From Manis javanica (Eukaryota; Chordata; Mammalia; Pholidota; Manidae), in the NCBI RefSeq assembly GCF_040802235.1, contig NC_133169.1, positions 43,283,034 through 43,347,033 of the forward strand: DNA of 64,000 nt. The letters are read 5' to 3'. Position numbers and translations under genes: made by a program. Positions 13,305-23,059 of this stretch are shown piece after piece (position 1 is the stretch's first letter; every line of letters begins with the position of its first letter). The notes under the pieces are model-generated. The model ran no database searches. It worked only from the letters and a program-made list of their open reading frames with translations, and had not been told where the DNA came from.

Positions 13305-13322
13305 TGGTGCCGAAACCCGGGA
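13305..13322 (+). other. Primer binding site, tRNA-Phe
   Basis: TGGTGCCGAAACCCGGGA lies two bases after the 5' LTR. It is the exact complement of the last 18 bases of mammalian tRNA-Phe including CCA. Most betaretroviruses use a lysine tRNA; phenylalanine is the primer of rodent IAP elements and, among gamma-type ERVs, of HERV-F. The exact match indicates that reverse-transcription priming was functional at insertion. Confidence 0.95.
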
Positions 13323-13399
13323 ACCAGAACATCACTGGCACAGGGAGGACCCTTCAGACATCTGGAGAGGATTCAGAACTGCAGGTCAGAAGAAAATCC

Positions 13400-13412
13400 G
13401 GAGGGGTAAGTT
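13400..13412 (+). promoter_or_regulatory. Major splice donor of the provirus
   Basis: GAGGG|GTAAGTT with the cut after 13405 matches the mammalian donor consensus and sits in the untranslated leader between primer site and gag, the normal place for a retroviral major donor. It pairs logically with the acceptor at 18475 to make a subgenomic env mRNA. Confidence 0.75.
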
Positions 13413-13472
13413 CCGAGAGGCCCCTGCTTTTTAGGATGATGGTTGATGGTTCTCTGTAAATAAGGAGGCACC

Positions 13473-15228
13473 ATGGGGAATGCACCATCATTAGTCACGG
13501 CGCTGCAGACAGCTCTCAAAGAGCGAAACTTGAAGGTCTCCAGCAAAGTCTTAGGATCTTTTGTGAAGGAGATAGACCGTGTGGCCCCCTGGTTCATTTG
13601 TTCAGGGTCCCTCTCAATCCCGAGCTGGGACAAACTGGGGAAAGATCTTGATAGAGAGGAGGAAGAAGGCAGCCTGAGGGGAGGCACCAGGCCCATCTGG
13701 AAACTGATTAGAGCTTGTCTGCAAAATGAGAGATGTGAAAAGGTAATAAAAGAAGGTCAGAGAGCATTGACAGATATCCAAGAGAGCATGTCAGAAACGG
13801 AATGGGAAACAGAGAGCGCGCGCGGCCGAAAAAAGGCCACAAAAACGAAAGTAAAGAAACCCCAGAGTGAGGGAGAAAGCCCGCCTAGGGCAAAAGCGAA
13901 AGAGCCCCGAGAAGCGAGTGACGATCGCCTCGGAGAAAATAGTAAATACCCCTGGAAAGAGTTGAGGGACCTCCAACTCTCCAATAGGGAATCTGAGGAG
14001 GAATTAACGTCCGCAGAGGAAGGGGAAGAAAATAAAACCGCAGAGTGCAAAAGTAAGGGAACCAGCAAAGTTGAAAAGCGGACCAAGGAAAAAATGAAAG
14101 TAGGGTGTCCCCCGACGCCCGTTGCCCCGCCACCTTACGTGAGTGGCACACTCTCCTTTTGCCACCCAGATACTCTTCAGGCAATTAGACAAATGTTTCC
14201 TGTATTTGAGGATAATGGCGTACGCTCTCACCAGCCCGAGCCATAAAGAAGTTAAGGAGTTAGCAGAATCCGTTCGGGCTTATGGAGTCAGTGCTAACTA
14301 TACCATAGCACAAATTGAAAGACTAACAGAGACAGCCATGACACCCGCAGACTGGCAATATGTAACTAAGGCATGCCTTTCTAGTATGGGGCAATACATA
14401 GAATGGAAGGCATTGTGGCATGATATCAGTATGACCCAGGCACGCGCAAACGCGGCCGAAGGACAGCCTGCGTGGTCATATGATATGCTGACGGGCCAAG
14501 GACAGTGGGTAGCCAACCAGACCGCCTTCCCCTTACAGGTATACGAACAAATAAACATGTGCGCCGCCAAGGCATGGAAAGCCCTCACCAACAAAGGAGA
14601 AGTATCAGGCAATTTGACAAAAATTATTCAGGGGCCGAGCGAGCCATTTTCTGACTTTGTCGCTCGTATGATGGAGGCCGCAGGCAGAATATTTGGAGAT
14701 CAGGAACAAGCAATGCTCCTAGTGGAGCAATTAGTATTTGAACAATGTACCAAGGAATGCAGACAGGCGATAACACCCTGGAAACAAAAAGGGATACACG
14801 CCTGGTTGAAAGCCTGTAGAGAAATAGGAGGGCCACTCACCAATGCGGGCCTAGCCGCGGCCATATTACAGAGCCACAAACAAGCCAGGATCACTAACAG
14901 AAGTATCAAATGCTTTCAATGCGGGAAATTAGGACATATAAAGAGAGAGTGTAGGAGCCCAGCTTCAGAACAAACAACCCAAAAGACCCCTGGGTTATGC
15001 CCTAAGTGTAAGAAAGGCAGGCATTGGGCCAATGAGTGCCGGTCTATTAAAGATATAGAAGGGAAACCCTTAGAACTGCCAAAAAACGCCCAGAGGGGCC
15101 CCCGTCACCAGGGCCCGCAAATATATGGGGCAACCAGCACGCAAGTGTCATTCAGGAACAACCAGGCCCCCCAAGGAGAGCCACTTCAGGTTCCGCGGGA
15201 TTGGACATCCGTGCCACCACCAGAATAG
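13473..15228 (+). pseudogene. gag: gag polyprotein, one frameshift
   Basis: Gag makes the particle core. The first frame (13473-14246) starts in a good Kozak context (accATGg) with M-G-N, a myristoylation signal. Residues 1 to about 95 are a betaretroviral p10-type matrix domain. A highly charged Lys/Glu linker follows, then a P-P-P-Y late motif at about residue 219, which in retroviruses recruits Nedd4-type ligases for budding. Capsid starts in this frame, which hits a stop at 14244-14246. Capsid continues one frame over (open 14143-15228), so an indel lies within roughly 14,205-14,245. The second frame holds the major homology region (from 14629, Q-G...E...R) and two C-X2-C-X4-H-X4-C zinc knuckles (14911-14952, 14998-15039). 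No programmed signal is seen at the break, so I take it as a mutation. Confidence 0.93.
15081..15116 (+). promoter_or_regulatory. gag-pro -1 ribosomal frameshift signal
   Basis: A AAA AAC at 15081-15087 is in exactly the phase required to move ribosomes from the gag frame into the pro frame. Eight bases later, GGGCCC (15096-15101) can pair with GGGCCC (15111-15116) across a 9-base loop, giving the downstream structure such sites need. A AAA AAC is the classical heptamer of MMTV gag-pro. Whether the structure is a simple hairpin or a pseudoknot cannot be decided by eye. Confidence 0.85.
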
Positions 15229-16001
15229 TGTTGACTCCACAGATGGGAGTTCAGCCTATCCTTTCAGACTTTAAAGGCCCCCTACCACCAAATACTGTTG
15301 GGTTGCTCTTAGGGTGCTCTTCTGCTGCCTTGAAAGGCCTGACAGTCCATCCCGGAGTTATAGATCAAGATTATGAAGGACAGGTAAAAATCATGTGTTC
15401 GGCTCCCAGAGGAATCTATCCTATATCTCCGGGAGACCGCATAGCCCAGCTCTTAGTTTTACCTAGTCTCCACGCCAATTATCCTGCTACCAACACGGAG
15501 AGGGGAGAAAGGAGCTTCGGCTCCTCTGACTGGGATTCAGCCTTCATAGTATTAGATTTAGCAGACAGACCAAAATTAACTCTTCAAATAGAGGGAAAGA
15601 GCTTTGAGGGAATCCTAGACACTGGAGCAGATAAAAGTATTATCTCTGCAACCTGGTGGCCCTCCAAGTGACCTGTGACCCAATCCTCACATTCATTACA
15701 AGGTTTAGGATATGAGTCAAGCCCTTCAATTAGTGCCAAACCATTGAAATGGCGAGCCCCTGAAGGACAAGAGGGTACAGTCACCCCTTATGTACTCCCT
15801 CTACCAGTCAATTTATGGGGGAGGGATGTCATGAGAGACTTAGGCCTCAAACTCATTAATGAATACTCCACCCCCGCCCAAGGCATGATGATGGACATGG
15901 GATACATCCCTGGCAAGGGGCTGGGGAAACACCAACAGGGACGCATAGAGCCCATCCTGCCCAAAGTAAAGAATGACCGTCACGGCCTGGGTTTTTCATA
16001 G
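15087..16001 (+). pseudogene. pro: pro: dUTPase-protease, one in-frame stop
   Basis: Translated by -1 frameshift from gag, so the ATG at 15201 is not a needed start. dUTPase (15189 to about 15,500) removes dUTP. Its motif 1 is S-A-G-L-D-I, motif 3 is G-V-I-D-Q-D-Y-E-G (15354-15380) and motif 4 includes G-D-R-I-A-Q-L. Motif 2 reads G-C-S-S (15312-15323) where the family normally has Arg after Gly, possibly a CpG-decay change that would weaken phosphate binding. The aspartic protease active site L-D-T-G-A-D is at 15615-15632. A TGA at 15669-15671 interrupts the protease about 13 codons after the active site; the same frame then stays open to 16001. The tail (about 15,880-15,960) is a glycine-rich G-patch, typical of class II protease C-termini. 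Confidence 0.92.
15989..15995 (+). promoter_or_regulatory. Candidate pro-pol -1 frameshift heptamer (GGGTTTT)
   Basis: G GGT TTT fits X XXY YYZ and lies in pro phase six codon positions or fewer before the pro stop at 15999-16001. A -1 slip here enters the pol frame, open from 15995 onward. No other heptamer with the right phase stands out in the short pro/pol overlap. The downstream stimulatory structure was not resolved by eye. Confidence 0.65.
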
Positions 16002-18628
16002 GGGTCATTGAAGATGCCATGCCCATACCTTGGCTCACAGAGGAGGCCGTATGGGTTCCTCAGTGGCCCCTATCCTCTGAAAAATTAGAAGCAGCTCATT
16101 GCTTAGTGCAAGAGCAGCTCCAAGTGGGACACCTAGAACCCTCTGTGTCCCCATGGAACACACCCATATTTGTAATCAGGAAAAAGTCAGGATCATGGAG
16201 GTTGCTTCATGATCTGAGAGCAGTAAATGCTCAAATGAAAATGCTTGGACCCGTACAACGGGGACTGCCACTCCTCTCCGCCTTACCCAGAGAATGGAAG
16301 GTGCTCATAATAGATATTAAGGATTGTTTCTTTTCCATACCCCTAAGCTCCAAGGACAGAGAAAGATTTTCTTTCACTCTGCCAGCTATTAACCATGAAC
16401 AACCCGATGCCAGATTTCAGTGGAAGGTCCTCCCTCAAGGAATGGCAAATAGCCCCACCATATGTCAACTGTACGTTCAGCGAGCGCTAGACCCAATTCG
16501 TAAGACCTATCCCACGCTAAAGATCATCCATTACATGGATGACATCCTTCTTTGCTCCCCACAACCAGCGGAAATAGAAGAAGCATATATAGATCTCACT
16601 AGATCCCTAGAAAATTGGAGACTGAATATAGCAAGCGAGAAGGTCCAAAAATCTAGTGTTAGCAAATTCCTAGGAGCAACCATTTACACAGATGTAATTT
16701 GCCCCCAAAAGCTTGAGATAAGACATAATCAATTGCAAAATTTGAATGACTTCCAAAAACTCCTAGGGGATATTAATTGGTTGCGCCCATACTTAAAGAT
16801 ACCCACCACTGAGTTGACACCACTGTTTAAAATCCTAGAAGGAGACCCACAACTAACGTCACCGCGCTCCCTCACACCTGAGGCATTACAAGCCATTCGC
16901 AAAGTAGAACAGGCTTTGATGACAGCACAATTAAATAGAGTGCAATCGAATGAACCCTTTGAGTTGTGTGTCCTTCCCACCCCAGAGCTGCCAACAGCAG
17001 TCTTATGGCAGCACGGCCCACTGATCTGGATCCATCCCCAAGCCTCTCAGGCTAGAACAATAGAGTATTATCCGGCAGCCGTGGCCAAACTTGCTTTGAG
17101 AGGAGTAAAAACCTCCATGACTCATTTCGGAGAGGCTCCAGCTAAAATTATAACCCCTTACAGCGTAGAACAGATACAAGTATTATGTGCTATGAACGAT
17201 GATTGGGCCATACTTGCTTATAGTTTCTCAGGAACCTTTGATAATCATTTCCCTAAACATCCCCTCATCAACTTTGCCAAAAATCATCTCCTAGTATTCC
17301 CTCGGGTCACTAGCCTAACCCTGCTGCCTCATGGAAAAACAGTTTACACGGACGGGTCTAAGACAGGCACAGGTGCCTATGTCCATGATGGCAAAGTTGT
17401 GACAAAAGGCTACACGCCTGACACTCCACAAATAGTGGAATGTCGCATAGTCTTAGAGGTCCTACAAATCTTTCCTGAACCTTTAAATATTGTGTCTGAC
17501 TCCTGTTATGTAGTTAATGCAGTCAAATCTCTAGAAGTGGCCGGGCTAATCAAAGCGTCCAGCCCAGTAGCCACTTTGTTCAAACAGATACAATCAGCAC
17601 TACTTCATAGACAATCTCCTTTGTATATAACTCATATCAGAGCACATTCAGGCCTTCCCGGGCCTATGACTCAAGGCAACCACTTGGCAGACCTCGCAAC
17701 CAGAAGCATAGCTTTTCCCCTGCTAGACCCTATCACCACAGCTTCAAAATTCCATACACAATTTCATGTCACTGCCGAAACACTGCGCAAGCGGTTTAGC
17801 ATAACCAGGGCCGAAGCTAGGAACATTGTCCTTAGCTGCCAACATTGCTGCAGCTTCCTTCCCACACCTCATGTTGGGATCAACCCCAGAGGTATTAGGC
17901 CTTTACAAGTTTGGCAAATGGATGTGACGCATATTTCACCTTTTGGGAAACTTAAATACGTACACGTATCCGTGGATACTTGTTCAGGAGTCATCTTTGC
18001 CTCCCCATTGTCAGGAGAGAAAGCTTCCCATGTCATCCAGCACTGCCTTGAAGCTTGGAGCGCATGGGGGTTACCACAGATTCTGAAAACAGACAATGGC
18101 CCAGCCTATACCTCTACAAAATTTGCTCAATTTTCTCATCACATGGGGATAAAACATATCACTGGCCTTCCCTACAACCCACAGGGTCAAGGGATTGTGG
18201 AACGCGCGAACCGCACGCTCAAATCCTATTTACTTAAACAAAAAGGGGGAATTGAAGATATACCCCCCACACCAAAAACTGCCATAGCCCTAGCACTTTT
18301 CACTATAAATTTTTTTAATCTGGATGCTCAAGGCTATACAGCAGCGGATCGCCATAATCAGTGGCCAAAAGACCCACAAGAACTAGTAAAATGGAAGGAC
18401 GTGTTATCTAACCAATGGAAGGGCCTGGATCCAATCATAATCAGATCCAGGGGAGCTGTGTGTGTTTTCCCCCAGGGTGAAGAAAATACCTTCTGGATCC
18501 CGGAGCGCCTAACGAGGAAAGTCCTAAACAAAGGAGATGACTTCGCTGTACCTCCTGACCCTGCTCCTGACACTGGAGACCCCGACTCAGGGAGTATTGA
18601 GATGGGGAATCCTGTCTGCCTTTCCTAA
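15995..18628 (+). CDS. pol: Pol: reverse transcriptase-RNase H-integrase, intact frame
   Basis: Open for more than 870 codons. Numbering from the internal ATG at 16019: RT about residues 1-280 with active site Y-M-D-D at 172-175; connection domain; RNase H with T-D-G-S (D445) and D-S-C-Y (D494); integrase with a zinc-binding H...C-X2-C region ending about residue 615, then catalytic D635 (D-V-T-H), D692 (T-D-N-G) and E728 (V-E-R), spaced D,D-35-E. The C-terminal integrase region (about residues 790-840) is present. All catalytic residues I can identify are conserved and no stop or frameshift occurs. The real start is the -1 frameshift from pro, not an ATG. The 3' end overlaps env by 92 bases. 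Intact pol in an ERV with broken gag/pro suggests youth rather than host use. Whether it is transcribed is unknown. Confidence 0.96.
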   Translation, partial: FIGVIEDAMPIPWLTEEAVWVPQWPLSSEKLEAAHCLVQEQLQVGHLEPSVSPWNTPIFVIRKKSGSWRLLHDLRAVNAQMKMLGPVQRGLPLLSALPREWKVLIIDIKDCFFSIPLSSKDRERFSFTLPAINHEQPDARFQWKVLPQGMANSPTICQLYVQRALDPIRKTYPTLKIIHYMDDILLCSPQPAEIEEAYIDLTRSLENWRLNIASEKVQKSSVSKFLGATIYTDVICPQKLEIRHNQLQNLNDFQKLLGDINWLRPYLKIPTTELTPLFKILEGDPQLTSPRSLTPEALQAIRKVEQALMTAQLNRVQSNEPFELCVLPTPELPTAVLWQHGPLIWIHPQASQARTIEYYPAAVAKLALRGVKTSMTHFGEAPAKIITPYSVEQIQVLCAMNDDWAILAYSFSGTFDNHFPKHPLINFAKNHLLVFPRVTSLTLLPHGKTVYTDGSKTGTGAYVHDGKVVTKGYTPDTPQIVECRIVLEVLQIFPEPLNIVSDSCYVVNAVKSLEVAGLIKASSPVATLFKQIQSALLHRQSPLYITHIRAHSGLPGPMTQGNHLADLATRSIAFPLLDPITTASKFHTQFHVTAETLRKRFSITRAEARNIVLSCQHCCSFLPTPHVGINPRGIRPLQVWQMDVTHISPFGKLKYVHVSVDTCSGVIFASPLSGEKASHVIQHCLEAWSAWGLPQILKTDNGPAYTSTKFAQFSHHMGIKHITGLPYNPQGQGIVERANRTLKSYLLKQKGGIEDIPPTPKTAIALALFTINFFNLDAQGYTAADRHNQWPKDPQELVKWKDVLSNQWKGLDPIIIRSRGAVCVFPQGEENTFWIPERLTRKVLNKGDDFAVPPDPAPDTGDPDSGSIEMGNPVCLS
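18460..18476 (+). promoter_or_regulatory. Splice acceptor for env mRNA
   Basis: A pyrimidine-rich tract ending in TTTTCCCCCAG (AG at 18474-18475) precedes the env start. The first ATG downstream is the env ATG at 18537, 61 bases on, so a transcript spliced from 13405 to 18476 would translate env directly. This is the expected arrangement for a simple retrovirus. Confidence 0.65.
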
Positions 18629-20312
18629 GCCTATGCCTGTCCGTTTCAATGCAGCCGTTTTTCCCCGCTTTTTCACCACCAACTCTAGTATGAACTTGCC
18701 CTACCTAGAAAAGGACACCCTAACAGCCCCGTTGGGAGAAAACCGATCCTTCGTAACTAATGGGTCATTATGCTTCACCACTCAGAATCTAGCTGGCTGT
18801 ATCTCCCTGAAATGGAGGAAATACGGATGGTTCAGTGACATAATTCTAGAGGCCAGTGGCCTCCCCGTTATGTCAGCTAAATTTGAAGGGCCTAATAAGG
18901 AAGGGAGCCCGCCCTATAAGAACATGACTATCCACCAGATGGTTCTCTGGATCAATGGCACATTTGTACACTCTCCCAGGAACAATTCCACCGACAGGCC
19001 TCGTCAACCCAAATATGCCTCCCATTGTGTGGGCGACTATGAGGGAGAGCTGTGGCCCTGGACTGATTGTCAGTCAACTGTAGTAACGTGGGCAACTGAG
19101 AGGCAGGAGTTTACCATCTCCCCAGATATGGAGGGACGGCCAGCCAATGAGGCTTGGTGGCCAGTAAAGGTGCTCGAAGGCGAGTTTCGTCAGCAGCTGA
19201 GCATGAACCCCTTCCATAAATGGATGCTGTGTGGAGTCAATGGCTCGTGTACCGACCTCTCCCCCTTTTCCGCCCTCCAGGGTGGGGGAATCGGTGTAAA
19301 AAATATCACCTTTTGGTGCGAGAACAACCACACGCGCGCACACTGGAACATGACCATGACCCATAACAACGAGAACTACACGTGTTCAGCAAAATCAGGT
19401 CCAGAGTCACCTAATTCCCTTTTCCCACCTTCTCCAGTATGCGTATACCCCCCATTTCTGTTTATCTTATCCAATAGTAGCTTTGACTCCTGCTCCAATG
19501 AAACCTGCTTTCTGTCTCAGTGTTGGGATGCGCGTAACTTTACCAATGCTTTGATAGTCCGCATCCCCCGTTGGGTCCCTGTTCCCGTAGACGCCCCTAA
19601 CACCATGACTCTGTTTCGAGAAAGGCGCGATTTTGGCGTTACAGCCGCCATAGTGCTCCTGATCTCCGCGACCGCGGTCGCAGCCACCGCCGCTGGTATA
19701 GCTTTAGACACCTCCATCAAATCGGCTACAGAGCTCAATAACCTTGTAGCCTCAGTAGCTTCTGCCCTGGACCAACAGTCCACACTTGATGGCAAACTGA
19801 TAGGAGGAATAATGATCCTCAATCAACGCATAGATCTCATGGAGGAACAAATGGAGGTGCTCTAGCAAATGGCCCAATTGGGATGTGAGCGGAAATATCG
19901 TGCCCTCTGCATCACTAGCATTCAATATGAAAATTTTACACGGGCAGCTAATCTGTCACGAGACCTGTCCCAGTATCTTTCAGGAAACTGGTCCCAAGAC
20001 TTCGATGGGACACTAGAAGAGCTGCGGCGAGAAATTATCCACATCAACTCCACCCGTCTAGATATCTCCGTAGCGGAAGGACTCTCTTCCTGGTTCCTCA
20101 GAGCTCTCTCCCACGTCAAGGAGTGGGCGGGCATGGCTGGGATGGGCGTGTTCCTGCTTGGAGGTCTCATGCTCTTACTCTGGTTGTTATGCAGACTCCG
20201 CAACCAACATAAGCAGGACAAGGTGATCCTTGCTCAAGCCCTAATGGCGATAGACATTGGCGCCTCTCCCCAAGTGTGGCTCAACATGCTTAAGAAGGAA
20301 GCTCGGCTTTAG
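18537..20312 (+). pseudogene. env: env glycoprotein, one in-frame stop in TM
   Basis: Env mediates receptor binding and fusion. The frame spans 592 codons but carries TAG at 19863-19865 (codon 443). Residues 1-19 form a signal peptide (leucine-rich core). SU has about fourteen N-X-S/T sequons and paired cysteines. A furin-type R-E-R-R site is at residues 361-364 (19617-19628), followed by an Ala/Val-rich fusion peptide (about 365-392) and the first heptad region. After the stop, the same frame continues through the rest of the TM ectodomain, a membrane anchor (about 20,130-20,196) and a short cytoplasmic tail. I see no CX6CC, consistent with class II rather than gamma-type TM. The truncated 442-residue product would lack the anchor. 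The reading frame is otherwise undamaged. Confidence 0.93.
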
Positions 20313-20644
20313 CTTGAGGTAGCTCTTGCACCCTGAGCCCATGTGGCACTGCACCAGGCCCGAGTACCTCATTGCTTAATCACAGCTTTCTCTAAGAAGC
20401 TCATGGTGCAAGAGGGTTGAGAAAAAAGGTCCAAACCCTTTGTACCAAGCGGTCCCAACGCCAGCCAGAGGATGCGAGGCAAAGCACTGCAAGAGGTCTT
20501 GGACCCCTCTGAGAGGCATGCCTGACTGCATAGGGGTAGATGCCCAGAACCCCTCTCCAAAAAGGGGGCATCAGGAAGTATGATGGAGGTCAGGCCTCTG
20601 TCTCCGCCTCTGCTGGCAAGTTCCGCCTTGAGCTTCTGTTAGAC
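20313..20644 (+). other. Proviral 3' untranslated region with possible RNA hairpin
   Basis: No open frame of note lies between env and the polypurine tract. TCTTGCACC (20324-20332) and GGTGCAAGA (20405-20413) are exact reverse complements, enclosing a further weaker stem near 20,380-20,400. A folded element here could serve unspliced-RNA export, as constitutive transport elements do in some simple class II viruses, but this is only a position-based suggestion. Confidence 0.4.
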
Positions 20645-20658
20645 AAAAAAGGGGGAGA
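20645..20658 (+). other. Polypurine tract
   Basis: AAAAAAGGGGGAGA directly abuts the TG of the 3' LTR. This uninterrupted purine run is the plus-strand primer for reverse transcription and fixes the LTR boundary. Confidence 0.95.
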
Positions 20659-20992
20659 TGTTGGCAGCCGCGCTCAGAAAATAGCGCCCAATGCAGGGCA
20701 GCCGGAAGGCCCCGAACTTCCTAATGACAAATCATCCCACACCACTAAACTACATGCTAATTGTGCCTTGGCATAAGGACCAATGAGACCCACCAAATTG
20801 TTATGCTAATAAGGCATATGGAGCCGCACCAACCAGGTCAGAGCATTAGAACTATATAAGCAAGCCTCTCCTTCCCCTCTGGGTCCTGCCCAACTCATTT
20901 GTTTCACAAAGAGCTGAAGAATAAAGCTTTCTGCAGAAGAATCCTGCTGTTGTTGCGTGCTGTTCTTGCCGGCGAGGACGGGGCACGCGACA
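20659..20992 (+). repeat. 3' LTR of the provirus
   Basis: 334 bp, same length as the 5' LTR with no indels. TATA box 20853-20859, AATAAA 20920-20925. The six differences from the 5' LTR are at LTR positions in the first 40 bases (two), near 20,764, near 20,802, near 20,847 and near 20,957. CA at 20991-20992 is followed by the duplicated target CACTCT. Confidence 0.96.
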
Positions 20993-20998
20993 CACTCT
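20993..20998. repeat. Target-site duplication, right copy (CACTCT)
   Basis: Identical to 12963-12968. Removing the provirus and one copy joins the left and right halves of the older repeat without loss. Confidence 0.93.
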
Positions 20999-22960
20999 TG
21001 CTCCCAATGTGAGATGCTATGAGCTAGGTGATTTTGGCTACTCATTCTGTACCGATCTATGGGAATAGCCCCTACGAGCGCTTGTGCACCCATATAAAAC
21101 CACCTCCTTGTTCTCTGTGGTCTTGGAGTCTCATGAATGCTGAGCACCATCAGCTGGTTAAGATTGGGGATACAGGATACAGGATCCAGTCTTTGGTTTG
21201 TGGCCATTAAGGCTGGTTGGTAGGTGTTGGACAAGTTCATTTCAAGGAGAATATGGAGACTTTATTGCTGGGTGACCTGGAAGGAAGCTCCCACACAGTG
21301 GACCAAGTTCCTGGAGAAATAATTATATGCCCCATCACTCCCAGGTGCAGTTTAGTTAGAAACTTACAATCATGCATCAGCTTGGAAAGTGTGCAGCTAA
21401 TCCTCATCCAGGGAGAAATTGTTGGCCTTATGTTTTTGCAGCTATTTCTCTGTGGAGATGGAGAATAACTGTACAAGTTGTTCGTACTTCTCTTTTATTG
21501 CTATCATTAATGTACAATTACATGAACAATATTATGGTTAACAGACTCCCCCTACCATCAAGTCACCACCACATACCCCATTATAGTCACTGTCCATCAG
21601 TGTAGTAAGATGCTATAGAATCAGTACTTGTCTTTTCTGTGTTATACTTCCTTCCCCGTGCCCCCACACCTACATCATACATAACACTTCTCTTTGAGAC
21701 TGCCTCATATTTTGATGTGGTCCCAGGGCACTTGCAATTTCAGGACCCACATTCAGCCTCAGGAATTGGTGATTTGGAACCCATTTCCTCAGGTGACAGC
21801 CATAAAATTGGAGCACTAGCTGTGTAGACAAGCTCCTTTCCTTGGAAACTTCTGTTTTTATCCGCAGAGCATGCCAGTAGAAGGAAGTTTGGAGAAATTT
21901 CCACAGGCCTCCAAGGTTCCTAGAGGAGCCCAGTAACCTCTTCCATATGGGCTGTAGAACTGTCTCCCTCTGGGACACCTGGGAAAGTAGGCAGTCAAAA
22001 CCCTTTGAGGGAGAAGCTGGGGGCTGGGCTTTTTACCTCCTATCCTTCTGAACAGTGCCTGTGAGGACATCTAAGGGAAGTGCCTGCACTTCTGCTAACA
22101 AGGGCCTCTTTGTAGAAGGTAGTCCTGGGACACTCAAGAATGCCAAGCCCATTGGCTCTTGGAGCTGGATGGTAAGGTGGCAGCTATAAAGGTTGGGCTT
22201 CTTGATATTCGGACATGCTCGTTTAAGGGAGAAGCTTTGACTTGGTTTTGCTGTTGGAATAGTCCTGGATGAGGAGGCCTGAGAAGATATCACAACCCTT
22301 TATGGCTCCAAGGAGGATTGCAGTCAGCTTCAGAATGCAAGATAATTAGAAACCGACCCTCAGGAAGTAACTGGGATAGTAAGCCATCTAACTTGTCCTA
22401 GGGAGAAACTGGGAGCTGAGCATTTTTGCCTGCTCCCTCTGCACTGAGGCCAGGACGGTAGCCGCAGGATGTGTTTCCATGCGTATTTAAAGACATCCCT
22501 TTTTATTGTGGTCTTTGGGGCTCATGAGTGCAAAAATACTCGGCTCTTAAAGCTATGGGATTTGGAAGCCATTCCTTTCATGTGTAACTACATAAGTAGG
22601 GACACTGACTGTGCTGTCCTCAGGGAGAGTCGGAAGATGACAGTTCCCTCTGACTATAATGTGCTCGCTGTTTGGCATGATTATGCCTCAGATTTTCCCA
22701 CCCATTTTTATACTGGTATTTTCTCATTTGCTGAAAGTGTGAGGGTCCCTCAACTAGAGTCTGGGTTTATCTCAGAAATAACAGATCTTTGTGTCACTGT
22801 ATATTTAGTGCATCTCTACGAGGAAGGAGGCGGGAGGCCCCTTTCTACCATCTTGCAGGTGTTACAACCACTTAATTTTATTGTGGTTTTCTGTAGGGTC
22901 ATCCTTGAGTGAGGTGGCTGAGGACATCCTAGGCTGTGTTGTCTGTGTGATATGCAGGCT
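20999..22960 (+). mobile_element. MaLR-type internal region with degenerate tandem units
   Basis: The segment repeats itself loosely. A phrase like GGGAGAAGCT/GGGAGAAACT recurs near 22,008, 22,228 and 22,401. A phrase resembling TGGTCTT-GG-G-CTCATGA recurs near 21,119 and 22,509. A GATTTGGAA-CCATT phrase recurs near 21,772 and 22,559. Such internal repetition is a known trait of non-coding MaLR (MLT/MST/THE1) internal sequences, which I recall having similar wording. The plus-strand open frames here (for example 22469-22912) are not conserved proteins. An L1 3' fragment (21,476-21,715) interrupts it. Confidence 0.5.
21476..21715 (-). mobile_element. L1 3'-end fragment, minus strand
   Basis: The sequence closely parallels the L1 3' end at 28,625-28,830 on the same strand, including the phrases around CCCACATACCCC-like text, the CACTGTCCATCAG block and the following TTGTCTT-rich part. 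It is a short, 5'-truncated insertion into the MaLR-type region. Confidence 0.75.
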
Positions 22961-23059
22961 AATGAATGAGATAGAATGCAGAACAGATATATTTATATCC
23001 TAGAAAGATGTGATTATAATATTGTTTTGTTTCAATCGGCAATTTTATTTTTATTTTTT

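Larger units (their letters stand above)
12969..20992 (+). mobile_element. Near-complete class II (IAP/IAPE-like) endogenous retrovirus
   Basis: An 8,024-bp provirus: LTR, tRNA-Phe primer site, gag, dUTPase-protease, pol, env, polypurine tract, LTR. It is flanked by the exact 6-bp duplication CACTCT (12963-12968 and 20993-20998). LTRs start TG and end CA. Gene order, two -1 frameshift junctions, a dUTPase inside the pro frame, a G-patch after protease and two NC zinc knuckles are class II (betaretroviral) traits. The Phe primer, the short LTR and the TGTTGGCAGCCGC end suggest the IAP group, with env retained as in IAPE. Pol is fully open; gag, pro and env each carry one obvious break. LTRs differ at 6 of 334 positions, implying a geologically recent insertion. 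Grouping within class II is inference; retroviral identity is certain. Confidence 0.97.

Noticed and set aside
14143-14246. gag break as a programmed frameshift
   Set aside because: No slippery heptamer at the overlap, and betaretroviral capsid is normally encoded in one frame; mutation is simpler.
15201-15203. ATG at 15201 as the start of a separate dUTPase gene
   Set aside because: Motif 1 (S-A-G-L-D-I) lies upstream of and across this ATG, and the frame is open back to the frameshift site.
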